Assembly (NCBI RefSeq): GCF_003729955.1
Contig: NZ_RJTX01000004.1
Span: 558,001 to 622,000, forward strand
Direction of reading: 5' to 3'
From: Chryseobacterium daecheongense
Lineage (GTDB): Bacteria; Bacteroidota; Bacteroidia; Flavobacteriales; Weeksellaceae
Length of the DNA stretch: 64,000 nucleotides
Numbering within the stretch: the stretch's first letter is position 1; every line of letters begins with the position of its first letter. The notes beneath the pieces are model-generated. The model was not told the DNA's origin. It searched no databases and saw only the letters and a list, made by a program, of their open reading frames with translations. The position numbers were made by a program, and so were the translations under genes. Positions 10,844 to 18,767 of the stretch are shown here, one piece after another.

Positions 10844-11608
10844 TTATTTAGCAGCTTCTTGCACTTTTTGTGTGAGAACCTGATTTTGCTGTTTCAGCTC
10901 CTTTACCTCTTTATTAAGCTGAATGACATACAATGTAAGTTCTTCTATTTTCTCTAGAAGCTTAGCATCCATTTCTCCTAGGTTAACTCCATTCTTCTCA
11001 ACTTCTGTTGCAGAAGGAATATTAGGTAAATGTCCTTTTTCAATGATATGTTTTTCAACCTCTTCAAGTGATCTCAGCTTATAGTCTTTTCTAAAAACAT
11101 AATCGGCCCATCCATTTGCAGAAGCTATCTCCACTTTTATTTTTTCAGTTTTAATTCCATCTTTCACAAACAACCTGTAATTACTACAGTCTGAGCAAGA
11201 AGCCAAAGAAGAATTGTAACCATTAATTCCCATTAGAATTCTTCCGTTTTCTCTTGCAGAAAATATAGGATATAGCCAGTTGGCAGTAGATATGGTTAAA
11301 AGTCCAACATCATTAGCCTGGCTGTGAACACTTTTAATCCACACGACATCTGTTCCGCTATTCTTATTTGGAGTATTATCAATGATGTCAATACCATCCC
11401 CATCGATTGTATTAATATTGAAAAACATTCTGCCGTCACCAATTCTAAACCGCTCGGTGTTATTGGTTCTGAAGACTAAATCTTTATTATCTGTTGTCCC
11501 GACAAAGTCTGTTGCCGGATTGATTCCTGCATTTCCCTGAATATTCCAAGATTGGGAAAAACAAAAATGGGACAAAGACACTAATGTAAATAATAGTATT
11601 TTTTTCAT
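10844..11608 (-). CDS. Exported tail-fibre-like protein with C-terminal coiled coil
   Basis: A 254-residue protein with a signal peptide (MKKILLFTLVSLSHFCFSQ). The second half follows a pattern common in Bacteroidota and often labelled tail fibre or S74-like: YRLFVKDGIKTEKIKV, then WADYVF, then GHLPNIPSATEV. It ends in a heptad-rich coiled coil (about residues 210-250, LLEKIEELTLYVIQLNKEVK). Such proteins probably trimerise, and the usual intramolecular chaperone chemistry is not obvious here. First gene of the minus-strand cluster running into the subtilase gene 80 bases on. Function unknown. Confidence 0.75.
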   Translation of the reverse strand: MKKILLFTLVSLSHFCFSQSWNIQGNAGINPATDFVGTTDNKDLVFRTNNTERFRIGDGRMFFNINTIDGDGIDIIDNTPNKNSGTDVVWIKSVHSQANDVGLLTISTANWLYPIFSARENGRILMGINGYNSSLASCSDCSNYRLFVKDGIKTEKIKVEIASANGWADYVFRKDYKLRSLEEVEKHIIEKGHLPNIPSATEVEKNGVNLGEMDAKLLEKIEELTLYVIQLNKEVKELKQQNQVLTQKVQEAAK

Positions 11609-11918
11609 AAAAACAGATTTTTAACTTTTTATAATTATTCTTAAAGTAAAGTCAAATGCAACAAGCATTAATCTCTACTTGTTCTATTTTTGTTCCGAAA
11701 AATTTGTGAAAATTGTGGATATAAGTATCCGGAAAATCTCAGAGAAGAGACTTATTGGTGTAAATAGTAATTCTTTTTCATCAGTATTAGCTTTTAATTG
11801 TGTGTTTTTTAATTTCGTATAAGACAAAGCTAAAAAATTTTATCTTACAAAAGTGATATATTTTATAAATTAATATGCAAAACATAACACCTGAAATTAT
11901 CTCTTTTTTTCCGTGCAC
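11609..11918. other. AT-rich intergenic region, no gene seen
   Basis: About 310 bases with no convincing coding frame on either strand. It is the 5' region of the minus-strand exported-protein cluster. A TAGCTTTG box (minus strand, 11825-11832) matches the Bacteroidota -7 consensus, but the nearest TTG is only 15 bases upstream, and the box is more than 200 bases from the start codon. A promoter nearer to 11608 is not evident. Confidence 0.5.
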
Positions 11919-11953
11919 ACAAAAAAGAAACCGCTACAAATTGTAGCGGTTCG
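11919..11953 (-). terminator. Terminator after thiL
   Basis: A perfect 11-base inverted repeat, AACCGCTACAA/TTGTAGCGGTT, is followed on the minus strand by a TTTCTTTTTTG tract. It lies 28 bases past the thiL stop. Confidence 0.85.
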
Positions 11954-11980
11954 TACGTAATATTTTAATGAATTTTACTT

Positions 11981-13036
11981 TTATTCGTTACCCAAAAAAG
12001 CATCCCATCCTTGTGCCGTCAAGGCAATCAGCTGGTTGGATCCCCTTGCTACCATAAAATTTCCATCTTCTTTTTCTACAGCATGGCCGATAATGGTAAA
12101 ATCGGGGTGATTTTTAATTTTATCAAAATCATTTGGCGAAATGGTAAATAATAACTCATAATCTTCACCTCCGCTTAACGCAGTCATTACAGGATTTAAA
12201 TTCATTTCATCAGCAGTAGAAATGGTAAGGCTGTCCAATGGAATTTTCTCTTCATAAAGCCTAAATCCTATATTAGATTGGTCTGAAAGATGCAGAATTT
12301 CCGAAGCCAAACCATCAGAAATATCAATCATAGAAGTTGGCTTAATATCAAGCTCTCCCAATATTCCTTTAACGTCAGTTCTTGCTTCAGGCTTCAATTG
12401 TCTTTCCAGAATATAATCGTAGCCTTCCATCTCCGGTTGCATATTGGGATCAGCAAGAAATACAGCATGCTCTCTTTCTAAAATCTGTAATCCCATATAT
12501 GCTCCTCCTAAATCTCCGGTCACTACCAAAAGATCATTCGGTTTTGCCCCACTTCTTTTTACAATGTTTTCTTCATTCTCTATTCCTACGGCCGTAATAC
12601 TCATGACCAGACCAGAGTTTGAACTGGTAGTATCTCCCCCAACCAGGTCTACTTTATATCTTTTACAGGCCGCCTGAATCCCTGAATAGATCTCTTCAAG
12701 TGCTTCTACCGGAAAACGGTTGGAGACCGCTAAAGAAACTAAAATTTGAGTTGGCGTTGCATTCATGGCAGCAATATCGCTCAGATTCACCACCACCGCC
12801 TTATATCCCAAATGTTTCAACGGGACATAGCCTAAATTAAAGTGTACTCCTTCTGCTAAAACATCAGTTGTAAGGATTATTTTTTTCTGATCAGGATTAA
12901 TGATCGCGGCATCATCACCCACTCCAAGCTCCGAAGATTCATTGGATAATGGAAAATGTTCCGTTAAATGTTTAATTAATCCAAACTCTCCAAGTTTAGA
13001 GATCGGTGTTAATTCCTGAGATTTATCTTCAAACAT
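11981..13036 (-). CDS. thiL: Thiamine-monophosphate kinase
   Basis: 351 residues. ThiL uses ATP to phosphorylate thiamine monophosphate to thiamine diphosphate in the cytoplasm. The N-terminal AIRS-type motif GVGDDAAII (about residues 38-46) with TTDVLAEGVHF, followed by NLSDIAAM, are the Mg-ATP binding signatures. VGGDTT (about 134) and ISDGLASE (about 240) follow in the expected order. Length is normal. Transcribed after or independently of the thioesterase gene, from which a 56-base spacer with a long palindrome separates it. Confidence 0.95.
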   Translation of the reverse strand: MFEDKSQELTPISKLGEFGLIKHLTEHFPLSNESSELGVGDDAAIINPDQKKIILTTDVLAEGVHFNLGYVPLKHLGYKAVVVNLSDIAAMNATPTQILVSLAVSNRFPVEALEEIYSGIQAACKRYKVDLVGGDTTSSNSGLVMSITAVGIENEENIVKRSGAKPNDLLVVTGDLGGAYMGLQILEREHAVFLADPNMQPEMEGYDYILERQLKPEARTDVKGILGELDIKPTSMIDISDGLASEILHLSDQSNIGFRLYEEKIPLDSLTISTADEMNLNPVMTALSGGEDYELLFTISPNDFDKIKNHPDFTIIGHAVEKEDGNFMVARGSNQLIALTAQGWDAFLGNE

Positions 13037-13057
13037 ACGTTGTATTTATAATTGATG

Positions 13058-13087
13058 AATGATAATTGATGATCATCAATTATCATT
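13058..13087. repeat. Perfect 30-base palindrome between thioesterase gene and thiL
   Basis: The half-site AATGATAATTGATGA is followed directly by its exact reverse complement. It fills most of the 56-base spacer. It is AT-rich with no T run, so it is not a classical terminator. It may be an mRNA end structure or a member of a dispersed intergenic repeat. Confidence 0.85.
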
Positions 13088-13092
13088 GAAAT

Positions 13093-13587
13093 TTATTTAT
13101 TGAATTCTGCCGGATCAATATTATGTGGATGGAAAGGGAACTTTTTGAAATCCTCTCTACTTAATACTACTGTTTCCGGGCTTTTATATTTATTCATGGC
13201 TTCTACCACATCATCTGGCGGAGTTGTCATTTTTCTGATCATCATATCAATCCATACCCCTGTTGCTTCAGCTGTTGCACAGTGGGTTCCATCCGGAAGA
13301 TAAAATTTATGTAGAAAACGGTAGATCGAAGAGTCTTCAGAGCATCCGTCTATTTCTACACTAACAATTACGGTTTGGTCAGCATATATTTCTTTGAAGA
13401 AAGAATATCTTTCATGCAAAATTACCGGACCTATCCCCCATCTGCTTAATTGGGTAACCCCCATCTTTTCCTTGGTCATAAAAGCCATCCTCGCCTGTGC
13501 ACAGTATTGAACATATGTAGAGTTGGCTAAATGTTTGTTGGCATCAAGATCACTCCAACGAACTTCGAATGTATGGTAGAAAATCAT
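13093..13587 (-). CDS. Acyl-CoA thioesterase, hotdog fold (4HBT family)
   Basis: 164 residues. The entry motif VRWSDLDANKHLANSTYVQY (residues 9-28) is the hotdog-fold 4-hydroxybenzoyl-CoA thioesterase type signature, with the Asp expected to act in thioester hydrolysis. A cytoplasmic enzyme that would hydrolyse an acyl-CoA; the substrate cannot be read from sequence. Family length is about 130-160, so this is near complete. A TATTTTTG -7 box lies at 13625-13632 on the minus strand, about 38 bases before the start. Divergent from the flavoprotein gene at 13701. Confidence 0.85.
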   Translation of the reverse strand: MIFYHTFEVRWSDLDANKHLANSTYVQYCAQARMAFMTKEKMGVTQLSRWGIGPVILHERYSFFKEIYADQTVIVSVEIDGCSEDSSIYRFLHKFYLPDGTHCATAEATGVWIDMMIRKMTTPPDDVVEAMNKYKSPETVVLSREDFKKFPFHPHNIDPAEFNK

Positions 13588-13624
13588 TTAATAGTCGTTT
13601 TTAGAATAAATACATTATAATCTT

Positions 13625-13667
13625 CAAAAATACTCAAATAAGATGGTTTATAAAAATTGTACTTTTG
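13625..13667. promoter_or_regulatory. Divergent -7 boxes between thioesterase and flavoprotein genes
   Basis: Two Bacteroidota-type -7 boxes face outward: TATTTTTG on the minus strand (13625-13632) and TACTTTTG on the plus strand (13660-13667). Neither has a clean TTG at -33, so these are partial matches. Confidence 0.45.
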
Positions 13668-13700
13668 GAAAAATAATCTTCAGCATAGGATTACGTATAC

Positions 13701-14903
13701 ATGAAACAGATAATTATAATCGGAGGGGGTGCCGCAGGTTTTTTCTGTGCATCTAACCTGGACGAAACCCAATATAAAATCACCATTCTGGAGCAAAACT
13801 CAGATGTTTTACAAAAAGTGAAAGTCTCAGGAGGAGGAAGGTGCAACGTAACACATGCTTGCTTCGATCCAAGAGAGCTTGTTCAGTTTTATCCTCGTGG
13901 AAATAAGGAATTACTAAGCGTTTTCACCAAATTTCAGCCTGGGGACACCATGGATTGGTTTGATCAACGAAAAGTTTCGTTAAAGATAGAAAATGACAAC
14001 AGGATTTTTCCAGAAAGCAATTCTTCACAGACTATTATCAATACTTTTTTGAATGAAGTTCAGCAAAAGAATGTGGAGGTAAAGACCAAATGTGCCGTAA
14101 AGGAAATCGAAAAAAAGGATGCCCAATATCTCGTAAAAACCAATTCGGGAGATTTTGTAGCGGATTATATCATTTATACAACCGGAAGCTCTCCCAAGTC
14201 ATTGAAAATTGTTAAAAATCTGGGACATAAAATTGTAAATCCTGTCCCTTCCCTTTTCACATTCAATATAAAGGATGATGTATTGAATGATATGGCAGGA
14301 ACCAGCTTTGAAATGGCACAAACTTCTATTCCGAAACTAAAAACGGAAGAAAGCGGGCCATTATTGATTACACATTGGGGCCTTTCAGGACCTGCCATTT
14401 TAAAAATATCCGCTTGGGAGGCTATAAGTTTGGCTCAACTGAAATATCATTTTGAGATTGAAGTGAATTTCATTTCGATGGCTATTCAGGATGCGGAGGA
14501 AAACTTTCAACATTTCAAGCAGAATAATCCGAAGAAAACCATTGGACAATCTAAAATATTTGACGTTACAAACAGATTCTGGCAGAAAATATTAAATGTT
14601 TCCAAAGTAGACCTCAACAAACAGATCGCCAATATTTCAGGAAAAGAAATGCAGGCTATTCTGGAAAACCTATGCAGAAAGAAATTCCAGGTTACCGGAA
14701 AATCTACTTTTAAAGATGAATTTGTAACAGCAGGAGGTGTAGATTTGAAAGAAATCAATTTTAAGAACATGTCTTCAAAGCTATTGCCTAACTTTTATAT
14801 TGCCGGAGAAGTCCTTAATATTGATGCCGTTACGGGTGGTTTTAATTTCCAGGCTTGCTGGAGCGAGGCGTGGCTGATTGCCCAGGATCTTAATAATTTA
14901 TAA
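13701..14903 (+). CDS. FAD/NAD(P)-dependent oxidoreductase, YhiN/HI0933 family
   Basis: 400 residues. The N-terminal dinucleotide-binding motif is IIIGGGAAGFFCA (residues 4-16), followed by KVKVSGGGRCNVTHA (about 40-54), which is characteristic of the HI0933/YhiN flavoproteins. The C-terminal FAD-contact motif reads FYIAGEVLNIDAVTGGFNFQ (about 369-388). Family members are annotated as aminoacetone oxidase-like or uncharacterised flavoproteins; the real substrate is unknown. The protein is full length and cytoplasmic. A TACTTTTG box 33 bases upstream probably marks its promoter. Confidence 0.9.
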   Translation: MKQIIIIGGGAAGFFCASNLDETQYKITILEQNSDVLQKVKVSGGGRCNVTHACFDPRELVQFYPRGNKELLSVFTKFQPGDTMDWFDQRKVSLKIENDNRIFPESNSSQTIINTFLNEVQQKNVEVKTKCAVKEIEKKDAQYLVKTNSGDFVADYIIYTTGSSPKSLKIVKNLGHKIVNPVPSLFTFNIKDDVLNDMAGTSFEMAQTSIPKLKTEESGPLLITHWGLSGPAILKISAWEAISLAQLKYHFEIEVNFISMAIQDAEENFQHFKQNNPKKTIGQSKIFDVTNRFWQKILNVSKVDLNKQIANISGKEMQAILENLCRKKFQVTGKSTFKDEFVTAGGVDLKEINFKNMSSKLLPNFYIAGEVLNIDAVTGGFNFQACWSEAWLIAQDLNNL

Positions 14904-15017
14904 TTTAGATATGAATTATAAATTAATAAAGTACAACGGAAACCTGCCACACACAACGGTCAGCCTGTTGATAATTGGTTTTCGTTTCCAATGATCATGC
15001 AAATACACTAAGAAACC

Positions 15018-15656
15018 ATGTTAGCTAATAAAAAATATTCTGTATCCTTTTTCAAAATCCTTTTGGCTCTTGGGTTTGGGTATTTTTTTTGGCTGATGCT
15101 AACAATTACGCTGGAATATATTCCATTACAACCCGATGTAAGCTTCCTGATGATTAAGCAGACAGAGGTTGAACAGAGGCCTGAATATCTCACCTTTTTT
15201 TATACTCATGTTTACACCAGCATATTTGTTCTTCTTTCGGGTTTTCTGGCTATTACCAGGAAAGATTTTGGAATTCCCAATTTTCACAGAACTACCGGGA
15301 AGGTTTATATCTTGCTGTTGCTTATCTTTTCTGCTCCTTCCGGAATTTATATGGGGATTTTTGCCAACGGAGGTTTTTATGCTAAGATTTCTTTCGTCAT
15401 TTTGGGCTGCTTATGGTGGTTTTCTACCTTGAAGGCCTATCAATATGCCAGAAAGAGAAATTTTATTTTTCACAAACAATGGATGTGGCGAAGCCTTGCT
15501 TTAACTTTATCTGCTGTTACTTTAAGAATGTGGAAAGTTATTATCGTATATGTATTCCATCCCAATCCTATGGATGTTTACCAGATCATCGCATGGCTGG
15601 GCTGGATTCCCAATATCCTTTTGATTGAGTACCTAATTACAAAAAAACATCTATGA
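15018..15656 (+). CDS. DUF2306 multi-pass membrane protein
   Basis: 212 residues with about six hydrophobic segments (near 12-32, 68-88, 98-116, 123-140, 155-172 and 185-205). The pattern HRTTGKVYILL ... PSGIYMG ... HKQWMWRSLALT is typical of DUF2306, with conserved His residues at the membrane boundary. Function unknown. The stop overlaps the next ATG in ATGA, so the two genes are translationally coupled. Confidence 0.85.
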   Translation: MLANKKYSVSFFKILLALGFGYFFWLMLTITLEYIPLQPDVSFLMIKQTEVEQRPEYLTFFYTHVYTSIFVLLSGFLAITRKDFGIPNFHRTTGKVYILLLLIFSAPSGIYMGIFANGGFYAKISFVILGCLWWFSTLKAYQYARKRNFIFHKQWMWRSLALTLSAVTLRMWKVIIVYVFHPNPMDVYQIIAWLGWIPNILLIEYLITKKHL

Positions 15657-16570
15657 AAACATTACAATTAACACTCATCTCATTACTTGCCATTACATTG
15701 ATAAGTTGTAAAAAAGAGACAAAAACCACTGATTCAGCCAAAGACAGTCTAAGCGCTAAAAAGGATTCCGTAGTGGTTCCTGAAATCTATAAGGAATATT
15801 ATGGTATTTACAGCGGGGATTTTGCCGGAAAGGAAATGATTACCCCGGAAATAGGAGAAGAGTATGAAGGAGAGGTTTACAAAAAGATCACTTTAAAAAT
15901 CAACAGGATTACAAAGGACTCCGTGTACGGACAGAGTATTGTGAACGGAAATCAGCGCCCGTTTCAAGGAATTTTTAATGAAAATTCAAAATCTTTTATT
16001 CTGGATGAACCCGGAAATGATAAAACGGATGGCAGATTTGAAGTAAAACTTGCCGGTGACAGCTTAACCGGAAAATGGACCGTTTTCAATACATCTGCTG
16101 TGAAATCACCCGTGAAAACCTTAAAGCTGATAAAAAAAGAATTCGTTTACAATCCGAATTTTATGTTGGATGAAAATTCAGACCTGGTAGACTGGTCTAA
16201 CCCGAAAGAATTTGTTGAAAAATATACCGATGAAGAAACAGGGAAAACGGAAAGCTATACCACTTCAAAAAACAGAGTGGCATCCGATGCTATTTTCAGA
16301 CTTAATGCATCCAAACAAAAATTAACGGAAAAGGAACTTAAAAACTTAAGAAAACTGGATCTTGAAATCATTAAAAACTCAGTGTTTGCAAGACATGGAT
16401 ATTCTTTCAAAAAAGATACGTACAGAAATTTCTTTGAGCAGACAGATTGGTATATTCCTGTTTCCAACAACGTAGATAATGATCTTTCACAGACGGAAAA
16501 AGAAAATGTAGCTCTTTTAAACCGCTTTATTAAGTATGCGGAGGATAAATATGACAGTTTCGGAAGGTAA
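15653..16570 (+). CDS. YARHG-domain lipoprotein
   Basis: 305 residues. A lipoprotein signal ends in LISC with Cys19. The C-terminal YARHG domain carries its hallmark as FARHGYSFKK (about residues 245-254) followed by FFEQTDWY, a domain of extracytoplasmic proteins thought to bind peptidoglycan or other wall parts. The middle (about 45-160) is beta-rich with repeated lysine-containing strands and no family I recognise. It overlaps the DUF2306 gene by four bases and ends exactly where the convergent DUF2809 gene ends. Confidence 0.85.
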   Translation: MKTLQLTLISLLAITLISCKKETKTTDSAKDSLSAKKDSVVVPEIYKEYYGIYSGDFAGKEMITPEIGEEYEGEVYKKITLKINRITKDSVYGQSIVNGNQRPFQGIFNENSKSFILDEPGNDKTDGRFEVKLAGDSLTGKWTVFNTSAVKSPVKTLKLIKKEFVYNPNFMLDENSDLVDWSNPKEFVEKYTDEETGKTESYTTSKNRVASDAIFRLNASKQKLTEKELKNLRKLDLEIIKNSVFARHGYSFKKDTYRNFFEQTDWYIPVSNNVDNDLSQTEKENVALLNRFIKYAEDKYDSFGR

Positions 16571-16975
16571 TCAATTTAGTCTTACATTCTCTTGCTTTGA
16601 ATCTTTGATTTTTACATACAGGTAAAGCAGCACACATCCTGCTGCATAACACAAAATATCAATCCAGGAAAAAGAGTTTCCAATAACGATATACATTAGG
16701 CTTCCTTCCGGGAAGCCTAATTTTTCCGCTATACTGAAATATTGGGCAAATTCCACCAAACATGAAAAAACAAAAATACAGAAGATGAGTTTTTGGTTAT
16801 CCACTTTCACAAAGCTTTTAATGAATGTGTAAAGCAGCATCACCACAATTATATCTCCAAGATATGCTCTCACGAAGAAAACATGTCCCAGTTTCGTTGC
16901 AATTATAACTTCCATGAGAAAGAGAGCTATTGTGATGAGAAAATATCTGATATCGAATGTTAATTTCAATTTCAT
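16571..16975 (-). CDS. DUF2809 membrane protein
   Basis: 134 residues with four hydrophobic helices. The segment LVEFAQYF ... GNSFSWIDILCYAAGC matches the DUF2809 family of small inner-membrane proteins (VanZ-like pattern, E-x-x-Q and D-x-x-x-Y). Function unknown. Convergent with the YARHG gene with no gap. A terminator at 16994-17023 separates it from the thioredoxin-fold pair upstream. Confidence 0.8.
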   Translation of the reverse strand: MKLKLTFDIRYFLITIALFLMEVIIATKLGHVFFVRAYLGDIIVVMLLYTFIKSFVKVDNQKLIFCIFVFSCLVEFAQYFSIAEKLGFPEGSLMYIVIGNSFSWIDILCYAAGCVLLYLYVKIKDSKQENVRLN

Positions 16976-16993
16976 TGGGTAAAAATAGGATAT

Positions 16994-17023
16994 AAAAAAA
17001 TCGGCATCTGGAAGAATACCGAT
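16994..17023 (-). terminator. Terminator after the thioredoxin-fold operon
   Basis: The stem ATCGGTAT/ATGCCGAT (one G-U pair, 8-base loop) is followed on the minus strand by TTTTTTTATA. It ends the operon of 17706-18200 and 17039-17695. Confidence 0.75.
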
Positions 17024-17038
17024 CTTATGGCTAATATA

Positions 17039-17695
17039 TTATTTCTTTGCTTTAACCGTACATCCTATGGCAACGGTTTTTGTAGTTTTCACCGGCTCCC
17101 CTTTAATTAGGGCATTCACGGCATCCTGAACATAGTATTCTGAAACATCATTGGGATTTTCGTAATTATTGTCAATAGCTCCAATATACTTCACGATGTT
17201 TTTGCTATTCTCCTTTTGCAAAAGAAAAACATGTGGCGTTTTAGTGGTTCCATATTGTGGATAGATTTTTTGCCCTTCATCCATTAAATATGGAAACGTA
17301 AAACCTTTCTGTCTGGCTCTTTCAATCATTTTTTCATAGCTGTCCTCCGGCTGAACTCCCGGATCATTAGGATTGATGGCAATGACAGGATATCCCTGGC
17401 TTTTATATTTTTTATCAAGCTCAATAATTCTGTCTTCGTATTTTTTGGCATACGGACAGTGGTTGCAGGTAAAGATAACGATGAACCCTTTTGCACTTTT
17501 AAAATCACTCAGGGAAACCATTTTCCCATCCACGTTTTTCAGTTTAAAGTCTGTTGCTTCATCTCCTATTTCATATCCTTTTACAGCAGAATTCGTCTGT
17601 TTTTGAACATTTTCTTTATCTTGGTTTATCGTAGTAAAGCTCAATGATCCAAGCACTACGATAAAAGCCGTTAGTACAATTTTAAAATTTTTCAT
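17039..17695 (-). CDS. Exported thioredoxin-fold protein (AhpC/TSA-like)
   Basis: 218 residues with an N-terminal signal segment (residues 1-22). The active motif is CNHCPYAKKYEDR with Cys77 and Cys80, typical of the periplasmic thioredoxin family proteins of Bacteroidota that carry a peroxiredoxin-like fold. The cis-Pro loop is probably TKTPHVFLL (about 149-157). Expected in the periplasm as a disulfide reductase or peroxidase. It lies 10 bases after the TlpA-like gene, so the two form an operon. Confidence 0.85.
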   Translation of the reverse strand: MKNFKIVLTAFIVVLGSLSFTTINQDKENVQKQTNSAVKGYEIGDEATDFKLKNVDGKMVSLSDFKSAKGFIVIFTCNHCPYAKKYEDRIIELDKKYKSQGYPVIAINPNDPGVQPEDSYEKMIERARQKGFTFPYLMDEGQKIYPQYGTTKTPHVFLLQKENSKNIVKYIGAIDNNYENPNDVSEYYVQDAVNALIKGEPVKTTKTVAIGCTVKAKK

Positions 17696-17705
17696 ATTCT
17701 ATGGT

Positions 17706-18200
17706 TTAGGGTAAATATTTCGTAATTGTTGTTTCCAGTTCCTCTTTGCTCATTTCCCCATCATTGAAATGAACTTTCTCTCCATTCTTATAAAAAAGAG
17801 TCACCGGAATATTGCCGTCCCAATCTTTTTCAAACTTCGGGATCCAGGTATTCATTCTTTTAATATCATCCAGCAAAATCACTTCGGCAGTAAGATTTTT
17901 ATTTTTAATGAATTTTACCACTCTTTCTTTATCCACCAATCTGTCCAGGGAAATTAAAAGCATTTTAAATTTCGGATTCCCCTTATAATGACTGTTCACT
18001 TCCATAAAGTGTGGAAGCTCTTTCACACAGGGAGCACAGGTAGTAGACCAAAAATTGACCACAAGAAACTTGTCTCCTTCCTGTTGAATACGTTTCTCCA
18101 ATTCTTCATATTTCATGGAAGGTACGGTAGACTGTTGGGCTTTTAATCCTGTAAAGCTCAAGAACAGCAATGTTATGTAAATCAGAATCTTCATACTCAA
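17706..18200 (-). CDS. TlpA-like periplasmic disulfide reductase
   Basis: 164 residues with a short signal peptide (to about AQ22). The redox motif NFWSTTCAPCVKELPHF contains Cys55 and Cys58, the WCxPC-type site of TlpA/ResA proteins, and a cis-Pro in GNIPVTLFY. Such proteins reduce disulfides in the periplasm, for example in cytochrome c maturation; nothing near it specifies a partner except the second thioredoxin-fold protein. ATG could be two codons later (MKILIY). Confidence 0.88.
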   Translation of the reverse strand: MSMKILIYITLLFLSFTGLKAQQSTVPSMKYEELEKRIQQEGDKFLVVNFWSTTCAPCVKELPHFMEVNSHYKGNPKFKMLLISLDRLVDKERVVKFIKNKNLTAEVILLDDIKRMNTWIPKFEKDWDGNIPVTLFYKNGEKVHFNDGEMSKEELETTITKYLP

Positions 18201-18288
18201 AATTAATAAAAAGCTTTATTTCATTTTGATTTTCAATCTGTTAAACTTTGTTAATAGTAATTTGCCCTCCAATTCCTTTTAGAATGGC

Positions 18289-18296
18289 TATTTTTG
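18289..18296 (+). promoter_or_regulatory. -7 box of the TonB-C-domain gene
   Basis: TATTTTTG fits the Bacteroidota -7 consensus and lies 13 bases before the ATG at 18310, which would give a very short leader. The nearest TTG is 24 bases upstream, so the -33 element is poor. Confidence 0.4.
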
Positions 18297-18309
18297 CATA
18301 AAGCTCTCT

Positions 18310-18732
18310 ATGAAAAGAATTTTTCTCATCTTCGGTATAGTATTGTCTATTAATGTTTTTGCGCAGGAAATGCCTTTGGGGACCTCAGAATTACCTGAAT
18401 TAAATATCACAAAACAAAAAGCTGAAATTTTTACCATAGTAGAAAAAGCTGCAGAATTCCCCAAAGGAATCAACAACTTTCAACAACTGATTGCCAAAAA
18501 CTTCAGAGAAAGAAAAGTAAAAGGGCAAGGAGTAGAAACCTGTGAGCTCATCTTTGTAGTTGAGCGGGACGGCTCTATGACAGGTATACAAGCAAAAGGC
18601 AGCAATGAAAGTTTTAATGAAGAAGCAATAAGAGCCCTTTCAAAAATAAAATATAAATGGATCCCTGGCGAAATTAATGGTTACAAAGTACGGAGCCGTT
18701 ATAAAGTTCCCCTTACTTTACGATTTGATTAA
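18310..18732 (+). CDS. Small exported TonB C-terminal-domain protein
   Basis: 140 residues with a signal peptide (MKRIFLIFGIVLSINVFAQ). The rest is essentially one TonB_C domain: VETCELIFVVERDGSMTGIQAKG, then FNEEAIRALSKIKYKWIPG, then RSRYKVPLTLRF. Unlike a true TonB energy transducer it lacks a retained N-terminal anchor and a proline-rich spanner, so coupling to an ExbB-ExbD motor is doubtful. Convergent with mutS. Confidence 0.8.
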   Translation: MKRIFLIFGIVLSINVFAQEMPLGTSELPELNITKQKAEIFTIVEKAAEFPKGINNFQQLIAKNFRERKVKGQGVETCELIFVVERDGSMTGIQAKGSNESFNEEAIRALSKIKYKWIPGEINGYKVRSRYKVPLTLRFD

Positions 18733-18767
18733 TAAAAGTTTTTTTTGATAAATAAAAACGTCCAGAA

